The notes: generated from the sequence alone by a model not told the origin. 64,000 nucleotides of DNA from Berberis thunbergii (GCA_003290165.1 QNQO01009153.1:62001-126000), one strand, 5' to 3'; shown: positions 1 through 11,643, counted from the first letter of the stretch. Made by a program: numbers and translations.

Positions 1-351
1 TTCTGGTTCGAATGATGGTGGAGGATTTAAAAGACTATGATTCCCTCTAGTTCAGAAATCACAAATGTTGAGGAAATTTTGCGTGAAACAAATGGGTTCT
101 TCGAGACTTTTTAGGATAATCTGGTGGAGGATCAGAAGTTGCTGGACTATATTCCTAGTGTAATTTATTCCTCCATTTATGATGATTTAATCAAGCAGAC
201 ATCATGAAAAGATAAAACAGGCTATGTTTAGTATTCCGAAGAATAATGCCCCTGACCCAGGTGGGTTTACTTCAGGTTTTTTTTCAGTTTTGCTGGGATA
301 CAGTTGGTACGGATATTCGGGAAGCAAGCATTCAATTTTTAGGTTGACGCC

Positions 352-945
352 TTGCCAGGAGCCTTCTCTACTAATCTAATCGCCCTTATCCTAGGTTCTT
401 TTTTGGACTTTAGACTGATTAGCCTTTACAATGTCATTTATAAAATATTCAATAAAATACTGTGCAATAGGTTGGCTTTATTGCTTTCTGAGATGATGTC
501 ATGGGAAAAAGGTGCTTTTGTTAGAGGGATGTCCATTGTAGAAAACATTAGTCTTGCGCAGGAGCTGATTAGGGACATTGGGAAAAAGCCCTTTGGTGGG
601 TATGTGGTGCTCAAAATTGACAAAGAGAAAGCCTATGATAGACTGGAATGTGGATTTGTTATTTCAGTTCTCAAGAGGTTTGGTTTCAATCATAGGGTTT
701 GCCATGTTATCTCTAATTGTATTACTAATTGTGGCTTCAAAGTTCTTTTACAAGGAACATACAATGGGTATTTCAAGTCTACTAGAGGATTGAGGCAGGG
801 GAATCTTCTCTCCCCTTTGTTATTTACTATTGCGTCAGAAGTCCTCGTTCAATATAGGTTTATCCAAGGCCTTCTAGAAGGGAGAGATTGGTTACTATTA
901 TACTCTAATGGCATGTGCGCTTGTCACACATCTACTTTAAGCTAA
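352..945 (+). pseudogene. LINE reverse transcriptase fragment (dead)
   Basis: A 197-codon open stretch with L1 reverse-transcriptase landmarks: a GAFVRG block, a VLKIDKEKAYDRL block (the first catalytic Asp region), a GLRQGNLLSPLLFTIASE block, then loss of the frame. The catalytic YADD box should follow. In the correct frame at 938-949 it reads stop-Ala-Asn-Asp, so the Tyr codon has become TAA and one catalytic Asp has become Asn. Upstream codons (about 1-350) continue the RT region in broken frames. It cannot make a working enzyme and belongs to the LINE at 1-4743. Confidence 0.85.
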
Positions 946-2093
946 TGATTCCCTGATCTTCTTAAATAGAAAGAAAATGTCTCTGCTAGTTTGTATGAAA
1001 ATTTTGGAGAAATATTGTTTAGTCCCAGGTCAAAAAATTAATGATCATAAAAGTTCATTTATGCTAGATGACAAGGTCAAACTTGAAAAAATTGTGGCAG
1101 TCAAATCCCACATGGGATTTCAATAGAAAGAGGCTATTATGAAATATCTAGGGGGTTTGGTCTATCAAGGTCGATGTAAGATAGCATATTTTTAAGAGTT
1201 TGTTCTCAAAGTTCAGAGACGGGTGGATGGAAGGCTAAACTTATTTTCCCGGGAGGCAGATTGGTTTTGATTAAAAATGTGTTGAGCTCCATCCCGGTTT
1301 ATATTCTTAGTGCTATGCATGCCCCCAAAAAATTTTGTTCAAGATCTGAAAAATTATGGTAGATTTCGTTTGGAGAGACTATGAAGGCAGATTGAAAAAA
1401 GTGGGTTGGGTTGGGTTGGGATAAGGTTCCACGCCCAGTCAGGGAAGGAGGCTTAGGAGTGAGAGATTTCTTGTTGGTTATATTAAAGCCTTTAGAATTA
1501 AAGCTTTGTGGAATATGCAAAATGCTAATTCCTTGTGGGTGGTATTTATGAGAAATAAATATTGGAAGCAGAGTGTCATTTTTTGTAAGTAGGTGATTAA
1601 ATGCAATGCATCTTTGCTGATGATAGATGTATATAAAATCAATGATATATTTCTGGCCAACTCGTTTTGGCGGATTGGTCAAGGAAATACATGATTCTTT
1701 AACGAGAACTAAAACTATGTGTTGTATTTTCTAAGCCATTGGAGATAAGTGCATAGGGTACTTGACCTTCCATTGAGGAGGTAAAGAGTGAAAATTTTAT
1801 GCAGTTTAGTTTTTCGCTCGGTAGCTTAGATATTGAATTATTAGAAGGAAGCCTCAGAGGAGAGGTGAATAAGGCTGACTCGTGTGTATGGAATCCCAGT
1901 GCAAATAAGTATTTTTCTACATGGTCTGCTTATGACTTGCTCAGGGCAGTGGGGCAGAAATGGCTTTGTTTAATAAGATTTGGATGAGTTTAGTCCCTAC
2001 GGGAATATTAGTTTTCATTTGGAAACTTCTCTATAGGGGGTGCCAATTGATGGGCAATTACCTTGTTGGGGTTTGGTTTAGCTTCCAGACGTA

Positions 2094-3545
2094 TGATATA
2101 CACATAATTCATACATTTTATACTCCTTAATTTATATATGTTAGTGTTTCGATTCTTATATTTTATAATAATTACTTCGTTTTTATCTCTTTCCAGGAAT
2201 TTGCGCTTAAACGATGAAATCATATTAAGGCGAGTGTGTAAGGAATTGCACTTGGTGGTACAAAGCAGAGAGAGAACCAAATCCATAAATCCATAAACCT
2301 AAACCTATAAACCAAATCCATAAACCAAAACCTATAAACCAAATCCATAAACCCATAAACCAAAACCTAAGCCTACTCATAAACCAAAACCTAAGCCTAC
2401 CCATAAACCAAAACCTACTGTTTTTTTTTGGTTTTCTTCACTTCGTTTCTTCTTGCAGGTTCTAGCGTCACGAGGGAGTCGAGGGAAGCCGCGAAGGAGC
2501 GAAGAACCACCGCGAACAGTCGCGAAAACAGGGACCTTCTTCCCTGTTTCTCTCTTTCTGTTTTTGCTGTTTTACGGGGTTTTCTTCACCTTTGTTCGTC
2601 TTTGCAGGTTCTAGCGTCACAAGGGAGACGAGGGAGACCGCGAGGAGCGAGAATCAGGCCGCAAAAGCCGACGAATTCGCTGGAGAAGATGATCGGCAGC
2701 TCCCTGCACTGTAGCAGGGAGGGAAATTTGAAATAAAAACTGATTTGGCTATTTCCACCCCCAGAATTGCTCTGTACCACCACAGATCGATTTTGGGCCA
2801 TTTCCTCGGGATTCGTGCACACCCAATCGTCGATTTGCTGTTCAACACCATTCCGAGTTTGTGACAAACCAATTGGGCTGTAAAAATTATTTTGAATTTA
2901 TTTTACTGAATGGTTTGCTTAATTGTCGTTACAAGTTATTTATGAATTTTGATAATTTGCTTTCACCTTGCATTTTCGAGTAAGTAACTTGATATGTTTG
3001 GTAGTTAGAATTACCCTTTATTAATATTCAAAGCATGTGCTAAAACATTATTAAGCTTAAACTTTGATTAAGTGTGCCCTAAAAAGACATTTAATACTTA
3101 GTAAGAGCATATTTGCTTGAAATAACTTGTGAATGTTTGATAGAAACATGATATAAGTTTAATTGGATTATAACGATCATATATTCGGTGTAAGCAAGGG
3201 ATTCTCATTCCTAATGCTTCTCGTATTTAAATTCAGTAATTTAGATTTAAATATGTTTTTGTTAACTCATCGGTGAATCCAAACCACGAAAAATTCATTT
3301 CATCCATCTTATCATTTTATTTTGTTTTATTTTTCTTATCTTTAATTTAGTTTTCTTTTAAAAACACAGTAACCCCCATTTTCCATTTAAATTAGTTTAG
3401 ATAATTTCTTAAATTCAATTTAATCAACCTTCTTCGTGGGATCGACCCGTACTTGCCGTTGTCTACCAGTTAGGCACCGTGCACTTGCGGTTATTACAAG
3501 TGGGCTAAATTAACCTATTTATTTGGGTTAGTTAAATCTGCATCA
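2094..3545. mobile_element. Solo LTR inserted in the LINE
   Basis: A 1452-bp block starting TGATATAC and ending TGCATCA, with short TGAT/ATCA inverted ends. It is flanked by a perfect 5-bp target duplication, ACGTA, at 2089-2093 and 3546-3550. The LINE zinc-finger region stops at the left copy and resumes at the right copy, which confirms the borders. There is no coding content, no second LTR and no primer-binding site, so a solo LTR of a Ty3/gypsy-like element is the best reading. It carries a CCATAAACC-type microsatellite near its left third. Confidence 0.8.
2277..2420. repeat. Imperfect (CCATAAACCAAAACCTA)n microsatellite
   Basis: About 140 bp of shuffled AAACC, ATAAACC and AAATCC words, including two near-identical stretches ending in AAACCTAAGCCTAC. 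It lies inside the solo LTR and has no coding meaning. Confidence 0.8.
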
Positions 3546-3732
3546 ACGTAGATCCTACTTAGATCCAAAGATCGAATCTTTAAATCATTTGTTTATAGAA
3601 GGGAGTTTGGCTTGGAAAGTATGAGATCATTTTGAAGGTGTTTTGACATTCATGTTAGGAAGCCAACAAAGATTTGATACTTCTCTCAGTCTGGTAGCAA
3701 ATGGAGTCCCATAAAAGGGTGTTTTATTTCTT

Positions 3733-4194
3733 ATGATGTTATTGGTGATATGGGAGGTTTGGAAACAACATTATAAGTGTTTGTATGAAGATGCCTCTCC
3801 GAATTCCTTTATAGTTGTGAGAAGATGGCTAAAACTTATTAATTCAATCTTTGTTTCGAAGAGAGTTAGCTCAAAAGGGGATGTGGTAATAGCTGTTGGA
3901 TTGCATGTGCTACCAGTGGTCCTGAGGGTGAATATGATTATTTATTGGGCATTCCCTCCTGATGGGTTTGTAGCTTTGAATGTTGACGGGTCATCCAAGA
4001 ATAACTTAGCAGCAGGTGGGTTGATCATTCGAGACCATATGGGAGATTGTTCGGTAGCACACCAATTTTTCTTTAGCGAATGCATGAATAATAAGGCAGA
4101 AACTCTTGCACTTTTAGAAGGACCCAGGTTATGCTATAGAATGGGGTTTGTAAAGATCATTGTTCAAACGGATTCGGCTTTGGTTAATGATTAG
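3733..4194 (+). pseudogene. RNase H domain of the LINE (truncated)
   Basis: 153 codons ending in a plant-type RNase H domain. The acidic landmarks are visible: NVDGSS (first Asp), NKAETLAL (Glu) and QTDSALV (Asp). The frame ends in a stop immediately after, so the last part of the fold is lost. This domain follows RT in a subset of plant L1 elements. Its presence separates this LINE from the one at 34197-41062, where no RNase H is seen. Confidence 0.8.
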
Positions 4195-4743
4195 TTTTGT
4201 ACAAATTTTAAGATACTCCATGGTTTTTAGAAAAATTATGGGATAAAATATATCATCTGTAGGGCGGTAGGGAAACAAATGCAATGATGACTCACTGGCT
4301 TAAAGGGCGCAGTAGGAAGGGTAAACTAGGGAGATGGAGATATCACAGCTTCCAAAGAAAATTTTGGGATAGATCAATTTAGATAAGTCCCGCACGCCCA
4401 ATGTTCGTATCTCTTGACATGGAAGGCGTTGAGATAGAATAAAGAAAAGGGGTGCTGAGGGAATTTTTATCTTCTTCTCCGAATGGCTGCTTGTTTTTCC
4501 TTGCTTAGTGTTAATCTTGCTTTGTCGTGAAGGTTGGTTTTGGAAGAGTGTAGGCTTGGAGGAAATTTAGTTTTCTTTGTGTTAGTATATTCAATTTTCG
4601 ATTTTTTGAATTGGGTAAAGTCGTAAGGTACCACCGAATAGACTGTAAATCGCTTTTGATATTGAATAAAGGTCTGACATCCTTTATCTGCCCTTCCCTC
4701 CCTCCTAGAGTTTTATAACTTAAAAAAAAAAAAAAAAAAAAAA

Positions 4744-6562
4744 TGTTGAATTATCTTCCTCATCTTTACCTATGTATATATGTTGTTATTCCAGTAACAA
4801 ATATACCAATTTGAGACAAAGTAAAGTGTGTTATTAATTTCTAATTTCTCTGAGGTAATTAAATTATGTTAAGTTGATGTTATTAGCAACTTAGTTATTA
4901 CGTTAATTTATCTTTCGATTAATACAACTACTTAACAAAAAAATATATTGTTGTTATTTGGGGGTACTCCATTTTCCTCACTACTGTCTACTAATTTTCT
5001 TTTCTTCCACTTCATTGAGGTGTTTTTTTTTTCAGGCAAAAACAAAATCTTTTTGGGTGTTATATGAGACCATGCATGCGCAAATCACTTCAGATCTCAA
5101 TAACACAACCATCCTTCTTCTTCTTTTCCTTCACCTCCACTTCTTCTCACCTGCACTGATATGGGGTGGATGTTGGTTACATAAAAGTGGTGATGGATTT
5201 CATGAAAAACCAAAATTCGCCCCAAATATATTAAATTAAAAGAACATAAAAAAAAAAACCTTTAAGTGTGCAACTGGGAAGAAGAGATGACTGGGGTTTG
5301 TTATATTTTGTGCTAAATGGCAATGGTACCCTAACAAAAGTAACATTCTTACAAAAATGACTCACACGACCGTAATCTTCTTTTTGACTATAATCGATCG
5401 AATCCTCGATTGCGAAATATAAAAAATGATCAATTTAAAACATCTGTAAGAGATAAAATGTCATTATATATTATTTTTCTACGTGTGTAAGTAGTTACGT
5501 ATCCCTGAGTAAAAAGTATCTTACCACAGTCATGAGCAGTACCCACGCTCTTCCGTGCTCGTAGGTTGACTCCCCTATGCATCCAGACTAAGGTCTCACA
5601 AACGTAGAAAATCAAAAGAAGACCCGTGTAAGTTTTTTGAAATAGTTCAAATTACCATGCATGGCAACTATCTAATGAGTCAGACTCGACCTAAGAACGG
5701 TAGGTTAGAGCCATCAACAAAAATATTAATACTATAAGTGGAACGACTAAAATTGTCCTCCCCCTCTCCTCGCACAAATTCTATTTCAGGGCCTCTGCAC
5801 CACAACTCTCTTGAAAAAAGAGTCAACACCTCTCTCCCGAATAGTCAAAAGATATTGGAAGCAATTTTCGAAACAATAAACCGGGCCATGCATTGGTGAC
5901 CTCACGCCATAACAACGGGTTCCACCATTGCAAAATCTTGCCACAAGTCTTCTACTAGGTTCATTCTCCAGCAAACAAACACCCAATCTCTTTTGCTATT
6001 ATCCATTTTCAGGAAGCTTGTAGAAGACTGTTAGATGTACTGTGTGTCATCCACCCTTCTCCACCTACAACAGTGTCGTTGAATTTTAAGTGCATACAAA
6101 ATATAATTTTGTACTCAATTATTGGCACCAACATATATCTCAATGCAATACATGGACATTATATTTTATACGGTCTCTATCAATATCCCAAAAGTAGGTT
6201 TAGATGATTATTAAATATATATATATATATATATATTTTTAAGACAAGCAGGGTGTTTATAGTAGGACTGCTGAGTTGAGTTGTCATGTCCACCCTGAGA
6301 TATTGTCAACTGGCAATCTTGGGGTCCTTTCCATATTTCGAATAGCTTAATTATCAAGTGTGAAAATTAAGGGGCCTCCATCCATGTAATGTTAAGAGGA
6401 CCTACCATGTGGGATGCATTTACAGTATAAGGACCACATTTTCTCTCCCAAATATCTGGTAAAAAAAAAAAGTGAAATTTTAACAAATAAAAAACAATGA
6501 AAACTCTAAGCACATGATAGGTGTGCGAACAAGTTTATGTGGACTTAGAACCAGAAGTGGCA
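4744..6562. other. Intergenic, no gene seen
   Basis: AT-rich spacer between the LINE poly(A) tail and the MIOX promoter. The open stretches (for example 4958-5239 and 5786-5986) have no recognisable domain, poor codon pattern and no splice context. It holds an (AT)n microsatellite at 6213-6236. Confidence 0.6.
6213..6236. repeat. (AT)n microsatellite
   Basis: About twelve uninterrupted AT dinucleotides, 330 bp upstream of the TATA box of the next gene. Confidence 0.9.
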
Positions 6563-6571
6563 CTATATATA
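6563..6571 (+). promoter_or_regulatory. Candidate TATA box for the MIOX locus
   Basis: CTATATATA, about 130 bp upstream of the ATG at 6699. This spacing suits a plant promoter with a leader of roughly 100 nt. Confidence 0.55.
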
Positions 6572-6698
6572 GCCATGAACTATGAGCTATGTTGTTATCT
6601 CTGTGTAAAGCAAAAGCTATTGAGTTTAGTGCACTGATTAGGGACTGCAAACCGTCCTCCATTCCACAACTGTGCACTTCATTAGCGCAGCTTGAAAA

Positions 6699-7456
6699 AT
6701 GGAGGCGGCAAGCTTTGCAGCAACCAACCTTCATTTGAGATCACCTTCTTCTGCCTCTGGCATTGGCAATGTCTTGACTCAAAACCACTCCATTTTTACT
6801 TCCAACCTCTCGTTTCAACGTGAACTTCGCTACATCAAAACAAGCATCAGAGTTACAAATGAGAGACCTGATCAGGTTTGCACTTGAATAACTTCTTTTC
6901 TTTTTCTTGTTCTTGTTCAAACTCATGAAAAACCTTTATTTTCTTTCATTATCATTTATGACCTTGTGGGAACTTAAGGTTATATAGCAAACATTGCACA
7001 AATTGCAGACCTTTTGTAGGGCCTCGGTGTTCCAAGTTCTGCAGCAAAACACAATCTTTTAATAATTACTCAATTTTCTGGCAAAAAAAAAACAACTCAA
7101 AACATTTGAATAGCAACAGATTGGACGCCTAAGATTGTAGCATCACAAGCAACAAGTGTGTACCTATAATGTTTCCTAAGAAATTGGCTTGAATCACCAT
7201 ATAGCCTTATGATAAGGAGTTCGTCGACCATAACTTTGTTTATATTCCTGAGTTTACTGTTGAAAAAGTTATGATATATATTAGTGACTACTGAATAGGT
7301 AATAGAGGATGTATTTATTGAGTGGTACTTGGTGTTTTATTCAAATTCAGATAAATTATTCACGATTTAATCAGCAAGGTGAGACCCATCTGCCACATGG
7401 CTTAAGTTCCGGCAAATCAGCATTGAACGTTGCATTAACAGATGTTCTTGAGTTAG
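6699..7456 (+). CDS. Candidate 5' exons of the MIOX gene: plastid-transit-like leader
   Basis: Two exons inferred from splice sites. Exon 1 (6699-6875, 59 codons) starts at the first ATG after the TATA box and ends CAG|GTTTGC in phase 0. Its peptide begins MEAASFAATNLHLRSPSSAS and is rich in Ser, Thr and Arg with almost no acidic residues at the start, as in a plastid transit peptide. Exon 2 (7351-7456) follows a TTCAG acceptor, encodes 35 codons and one base, and ends TTAG|GTGAGT, a strong donor. That phase fits the MIOX exon at 9675, which needs one incoming base. Spliced to the ten MIOX exons the total is 1206 nt, an exact multiple of three (401 residues plus stop). I do not recognise this leader. 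It could instead be a neighbouring gene, and plant MIOX enzymes usually begin close to the catalytic domain. Confidence 0.5.
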
Positions 7457-7808
7457 GTGAGTTTTATGGCTTGTTTTTTTTTGCCAAACCTTACTTCATT
7501 ACAATTTTGCAACCATGCATGGTTTTGTACCCAAAATCGTCTAGTGATTGCAAGATTCAAAAGGTTTACAGCCATGTCTACTATGTTAATTATGGAATTC
7601 ACAAATTGTACTTAGATTACATTTTTATTTTTCTTTATATTGTTCATATACCTTGAATCTCAATAGAAAGATAGAGATCAAACTGAATAACTCACAAGCA
7701 CTAGAAATGTACTAGTTTAAATATATATTGTGTACTTCAGAGTGCTTAATAATTAAGGATAAGCAATTGAGGTCGTCAACTTAACAAGGACAAAAACATG
7801 CCATCATA

Positions 7809-8137
7809 GGGTGTGTTTAGTTGCGTGGAATCTTATGTCATGGGAATTCATGAGGGGACTCTTACATTTTAGGCTAAATTGATATATCACTCCACATCCA
7901 TCATTTGACAACCATTTGATTTTGTTATCAATGGTGAGAATGGAAGTCCCATGAATGTGAGAATTTCACGCATTGGTCCCCCAAAGCATGTGATTCTCAT
8001 GTTTATGGGATTTTCATTCCCACCATTGATCACAAAATCAAACGGTGGATGTGAAGTTATACATCAATTTAGCCTAAAATGTAGGGGTCCCCTCATGGAT
8101 TTCCATAGCATAGGACTCCATACAACCAAACACACCC
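7809..8137. mobile_element. Foldback MITE in the MIOX intron
   Basis: A 329-bp element whose two halves are near-complete inverted repeats. It starts GGGTGTGTTTAGTTG and ends CAACCAAACACACCC. Inner landmarks are mirrored too, such as the AGGCTAAATTGAT block. ATA on both sides may be the target duplication. There is no coding content. It lies in the intron between candidate exon 2 and the first certain MIOX exon. Confidence 0.8.
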
Positions 8138-8529
8138 ATAGAATCCAAAATAAATATAGATGTGACGCGCATGTGTCTTAATAAGATGTAGAATCCAAAA
8201 TAGTAGACGAAAATCATTTTTGATAAGTATAAAGGTCGGTTGTCTTTCCTTAATTAACTATAAAAAAAAAACAGAAATCTAACACCAATCAATATATTGC
8301 ATTAAGATCTTGAACATAACTTTTCTAGTTATGCCTATAAATTATAAGCTTGGAATATAAATACTATTAATTTTTTCTTGCTGACCGGATTCAACCGAGT
8401 TTCAATTTCATCTTGATTTGGCCAAGTCAGTTAGCGGATAACCTTTAACCATCGACATGCAGATTCATTAAGTTTCTTTATCCAAATACCAGGCACAAGA
8501 GTTGTCTCAACTCTCCAATAATCCGTGTC

Positions 8530-8806
8530 TGTTGGGATGAAGTTGGCTTGAATAGTCCCACATCAAGTAAGGCAGAGTTGTCACTAAGGTTTATAAAGGA
8601 ATGGTCCACTCCCTAATAGTAACGAGGCCTTTTAAGGGAAAACCCCACACCACCTAGGCCCAGATGGAAGGCCCGACCCGATAGGTGGTGTTTAAGTTGG
8701 GGACAATATCGTTGCTATGTATAGTGGAATATCGTTGCTATGTATAGTGGACCAAAGGGTGTGCGCAAATGCATGTGCGCGACACTCCAACAATTGGTAT
8801 CAGAGC
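8530..8806 (+). mobile_element. Copia-type LTR with primer-binding site (TRIM-like remnant)
   Basis: A 263-bp LTR runs from TGTTGGGATG (8530) to CTCCAACA (8792). One base later comes TGGTATCAGAGC at 8795-8806, the standard primer-binding site complementary to initiator Met-tRNA in plant Ty1/copia and TRIM elements. A 22-bp word is duplicated inside the LTR near 8708-8751. No polyprotein and no matching 3' LTR follow, so this is a 5' remnant or a small non-autonomous element. Confidence 0.75.
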
Positions 8807-9567
8807 CGATGGTTCGGCTGGGACTTGGTCGGCGAGGTGGAGGTGCAGGCGGCACATTATTCAGGAGATAGGCGCAGGTTCTATTCTTATTCAGAAGTCA
8901 TATACAGATCAGGCATACAAGTTTTCTTTTGTATTCAAACAAGGACACAGATGGGTTTTCAGGTCCTATTAGGACTCAAAATAGGAAGCAACAATTGCTA
9001 TAAATATCAGCCTATTCCAAGGATTATTAATTGTATTTTCTGAGGTAGAAAATAGGGTATTGGGGGCTGATTTTTATCGAGATATAAATATCAGCCTATT
9101 CCAAGGATTATTAATTGTATTTTCTGAGGTAGAAAATAGGGTATTGGGGGCTGATTTTTATCGAGAGAAGACAGAATATTGGGGCTGTTTTATTGACAGA
9201 AAACAGGAGTTTATTCGCAGCCATTGATCACAGTTTTCAAGGTAAGGTTTGAGTATTACCAAGGCAGAAAACTGAAGAGAATCTGCTGATTTTTCTTTGT
9301 ATCGAAAGTGTAGGGAAGAATGGTACAATCCGTGAGTATAACGGATTACTTTCAGATTGAAAGTTGAGAGAACTGGAAACTGTTCTCAAGAGTTTGTACT
9401 TCTCAGATTACTCTTTCATAATAAATAAGCTCGTCGTTGTCCCGTGGATGTAGGCACATTGCCGAACCACGTATATCTTGTCTATTTACTGTTACTGATT
9501 GCTAGACTCTTACTTTTACTTGCAAGTACCAATTAGGTTCGGGCGTGTTTCTAGGATAATTATACAA
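8807..9567 (+). mobile_element. Copia LTR-like sequence with an 84-bp tandem duplication
   Basis: The stretch near 9430-9480 has the CCGTGGATGTAGGC and GCCGAACCACGTA words typical of the 3' end of Ty1/copia LTRs, and it closes at about 9567 in ACAACA. It differs from the LTR at 8530-8792, so it belongs to another copia family or a diverged copy. Its left border is not clear. All of this sits inside the MIOX intron. Confidence 0.5.
8999..9166. repeat. 84-bp perfect or near-perfect tandem duplication
   Basis: Two head-to-tail copies at 8999-9082 and 9083-9166, each beginning TATAAATATCAGCC and ending TTTTATCGAGA. I see no difference between the copies, so the duplication is recent compared with its surroundings. 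Confidence 0.92.
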
Positions 9568-9674
9568 CAGTGTCTTCATCTTTCAGTAAAAAATAAATAA
9601 ATAAAAGATTTCTCATTTCAAATTATTTTTTTTCTTCTTGATTTTTGTTGGGCTAATGTGATTTGATATTGCAG

Positions 9675-11542
9675 AGCCAGGAATTGAAGTAAATGAAGCT
9701 GAGAACAAAAACAATGTGTTGGAAGATGAAGAAGCAATTAAAGAACATCATTTGCAATTAACGCTAGATACAGGCTTTGAAGCTCCTGAAATCAATGCCT
9801 TCGGTCACTCTTTCAGGTCTCTTAACTATTTCAATTGAAGAGAAATGGTGGTTTTAAGTTTTTAACACTCTTTCATTGAAGAGAAATGGTGGTTTTAAGT
9901 TTTTAACACTCTTTCATTGATCTCATTTTACTTTTTCTAAATTAATAGGGACTATAATAAGGAGAGCGTGAGACAAAACACTGTTGAGCAGTTCTACAAG
10001 ACACAACACATTAACCAGACCTACGAATTTGTAAACTTTTCTCCATGCATTTACCAAATTGTTGAAGGTTTAGTCAAAATTTTGTTCAGCTTTTGTTCTA
10101 ACAAAAAATCATTGAAATATCAGGCAGTTAAGAAGAAGGAAGATTATGCACAACTGAATAAGGCAGAGATGAGCATCTGGGAATGTTGTGAGCTCCTTAA
10201 TGAATTTATTGACGAGAGCGACCCAGATCTCGATGAGCCTCAGATCGAACACCTTCTTCAATCTGCTGAAGCCATTCGAAGAGACTACCCCAAGGAAGAT
10301 TGGTTGCATCTAACTGCACTCATTCATGGTAACAATAATTTCTAACATACATCTTCTCCTAATAATTATAGTATGTCATCAACGTACATAAAACATATAT
10401 TTAATATTCCTGTTATCTCACAGACCTAGGGAAAGTTTTGCTCCACCCATCCTTTGGAGCACAGCCTCAATGGTGTGTTGTTGGTAAGTTTCTGATATTA
10501 TCTGCTCACATGATTCTTAGAGATAAAATGTGTATAATTTTCGCTGGGACTCACACATTTACCACGCTCTTTCAGGTGACACGTTCCGGCTGGGATGCGA
10601 ATTTCACGAATCTGTTGTGCATCACAAGGTACTTTGATGAATCTGGATAGTGACTGTAAACACATTGTGTTTACATTGGTTGATTTCAAAATCTAGTTCT
10701 GAAGGGCTTTTGTTTGCTTCGTTCAGTATTTCCAGGAGAACCCAGATTTTCACAACCCCATTTTCAACACCAAGCTTGGTATCTACTCACAGAACTGTGG
10801 ACTTGACAAAGTCACAATGTCGTGGGGTCACGATGAGTACATGTACTTGGTATGTGCAGCACAACACCATTACCATTAAACCTAGTTACACTATAATTTG
10901 TAACTTTTCGCTAACATGTTCATCTGATTCAATAGGTCGCGAAGGGGAACAAGACGACCCTCCCTCCAGCTGCACTCTTTATTATCAGATTCCACTCCTT
11001 CTATGGTAAGCTTGGCTTTTATAATTGTCAGGTTAATAGTGCTTAATCAATTAGTTGATTAATCAATAACAATGTTTCATTTGTTCTTATAATTCAGCTT
11101 TGCACCGCTCCAACACTTACACCTACTTCATGAACGATGAGGACAAGGAGATGCTAAAGTGGCTTAAAGTGTTCAAGTATACTTTCCTTCTCTATCCCCA
11201 TCCATATGAGCTCACAAAATTGTTTGATATTACCTATAACCTTATTAGGAATGACATTGTGTTTTTCCCTTTTCTTTTTTCCTTCCTGGTTGTTTTTACG
11301 TTATTAATCATTCTATATTTGGCTTTGATCAGCAAGTATGACCTGTATAGCAAGAGCAAGGTCAGGATTAACCAGGAAGAAGTGAAACCCTACTATCTCT
11401 CCCTCATTAGAAAGGTTGGTTTGGTTGCTTCTGGCGATATTGCCTTTTTAATTAGTTGTTTTGTTGCTTATCAATAAAAATCTTAATGTTGTTGCCTTTT
11501 TTAAATGAAATGCAGTATTTCCCAGCCAAGCTGAGATGGTGA
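9675..11542 (+). CDS. MIOX: myo-Inositol oxygenase (MIOX), ten exons
   Basis: Cytosolic-type di-iron enzyme that opens myo-inositol with O2 to give D-glucuronate, feeding UDP-glucuronate and cell-wall or ascorbate routes. Exons by GT-AG sites: 9675-9816, 9949-10030, 10124-10328, 10424-10483, 10576-10628, 10727-10849, 10936-11005, 11098-11176, 11333-11414, 11516-11542. Family landmarks in order: INAFGHSFRDY, SIWECCELLNEF, DESDPDLDEPQIEHLL, ALIHDLGKVL, PQWCVVGDTF, SWGHDEYMYLV, RFHSFYALH, NKYDLYSKSKVR, and the C-terminal YFPAKLRW. The six iron ligands known from mouse MIOX (H98, H123, D124, H194, H220, D253) match the His of IEH, the HD of IHD, the His of WGHD, the His of RFHS and the Asp of KYDL, with conserved spacing. 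No stop or frameshift was seen. The first exon here has no ATG, so the start must lie upstream (see 6699-7456). The junction at 10030/10124 adds an Ala relative to relatives I know. Confidence 0.94.
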
Positions 11543-11643
11543 TGAACAAGGATGGATGAAGTTATTAATGACGTCAATATATATACAGCGGGAGCGTAGT
11601 GGTTAACTATGGCTTGCATTTTTTACTCTCTGTTTGTTCGTTT

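Larger units (their letters stand above)
1..4743 (+). mobile_element. Decayed L1-type LINE with RNase H domain, 5'-truncated by the window edge
   Basis: A non-LTR retrotransposon running off the left edge. Reading left to right there is a reverse-transcriptase core (about 350-1000), a connection region with many stops (1000-2090), the zinc-finger-type region resuming at 3551, an RNase H domain (3733-4194) and a 3' tail ending in an uninterrupted A-run at 4722-4743. The order RT, zinc-finger region, RNase H, poly(A) is that of plant L1 elements that have an RNase H. It is split at 2093/2094 by a solo LTR. Many frameshifts and stops show it is long dead. The 5' end and target duplication lie outside the window. 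Confidence 0.85.

Noticed and set aside
4958..5239. 93-codon open frame with hydrophobic stretches
   Set aside because: T-rich DNA often gives Phe/Leu-rich frames; no splice sites, promoter or known family.
8717..9043. 108-codon frame across the copia primer-binding site
   Set aside because: It overlaps the LTR end and primer site and shows no gag or pol motif.
9675..11542. MIOX as a pseudogene
   Set aside because: All splice sites are GT-AG, the frame is continuous and every iron ligand is present.
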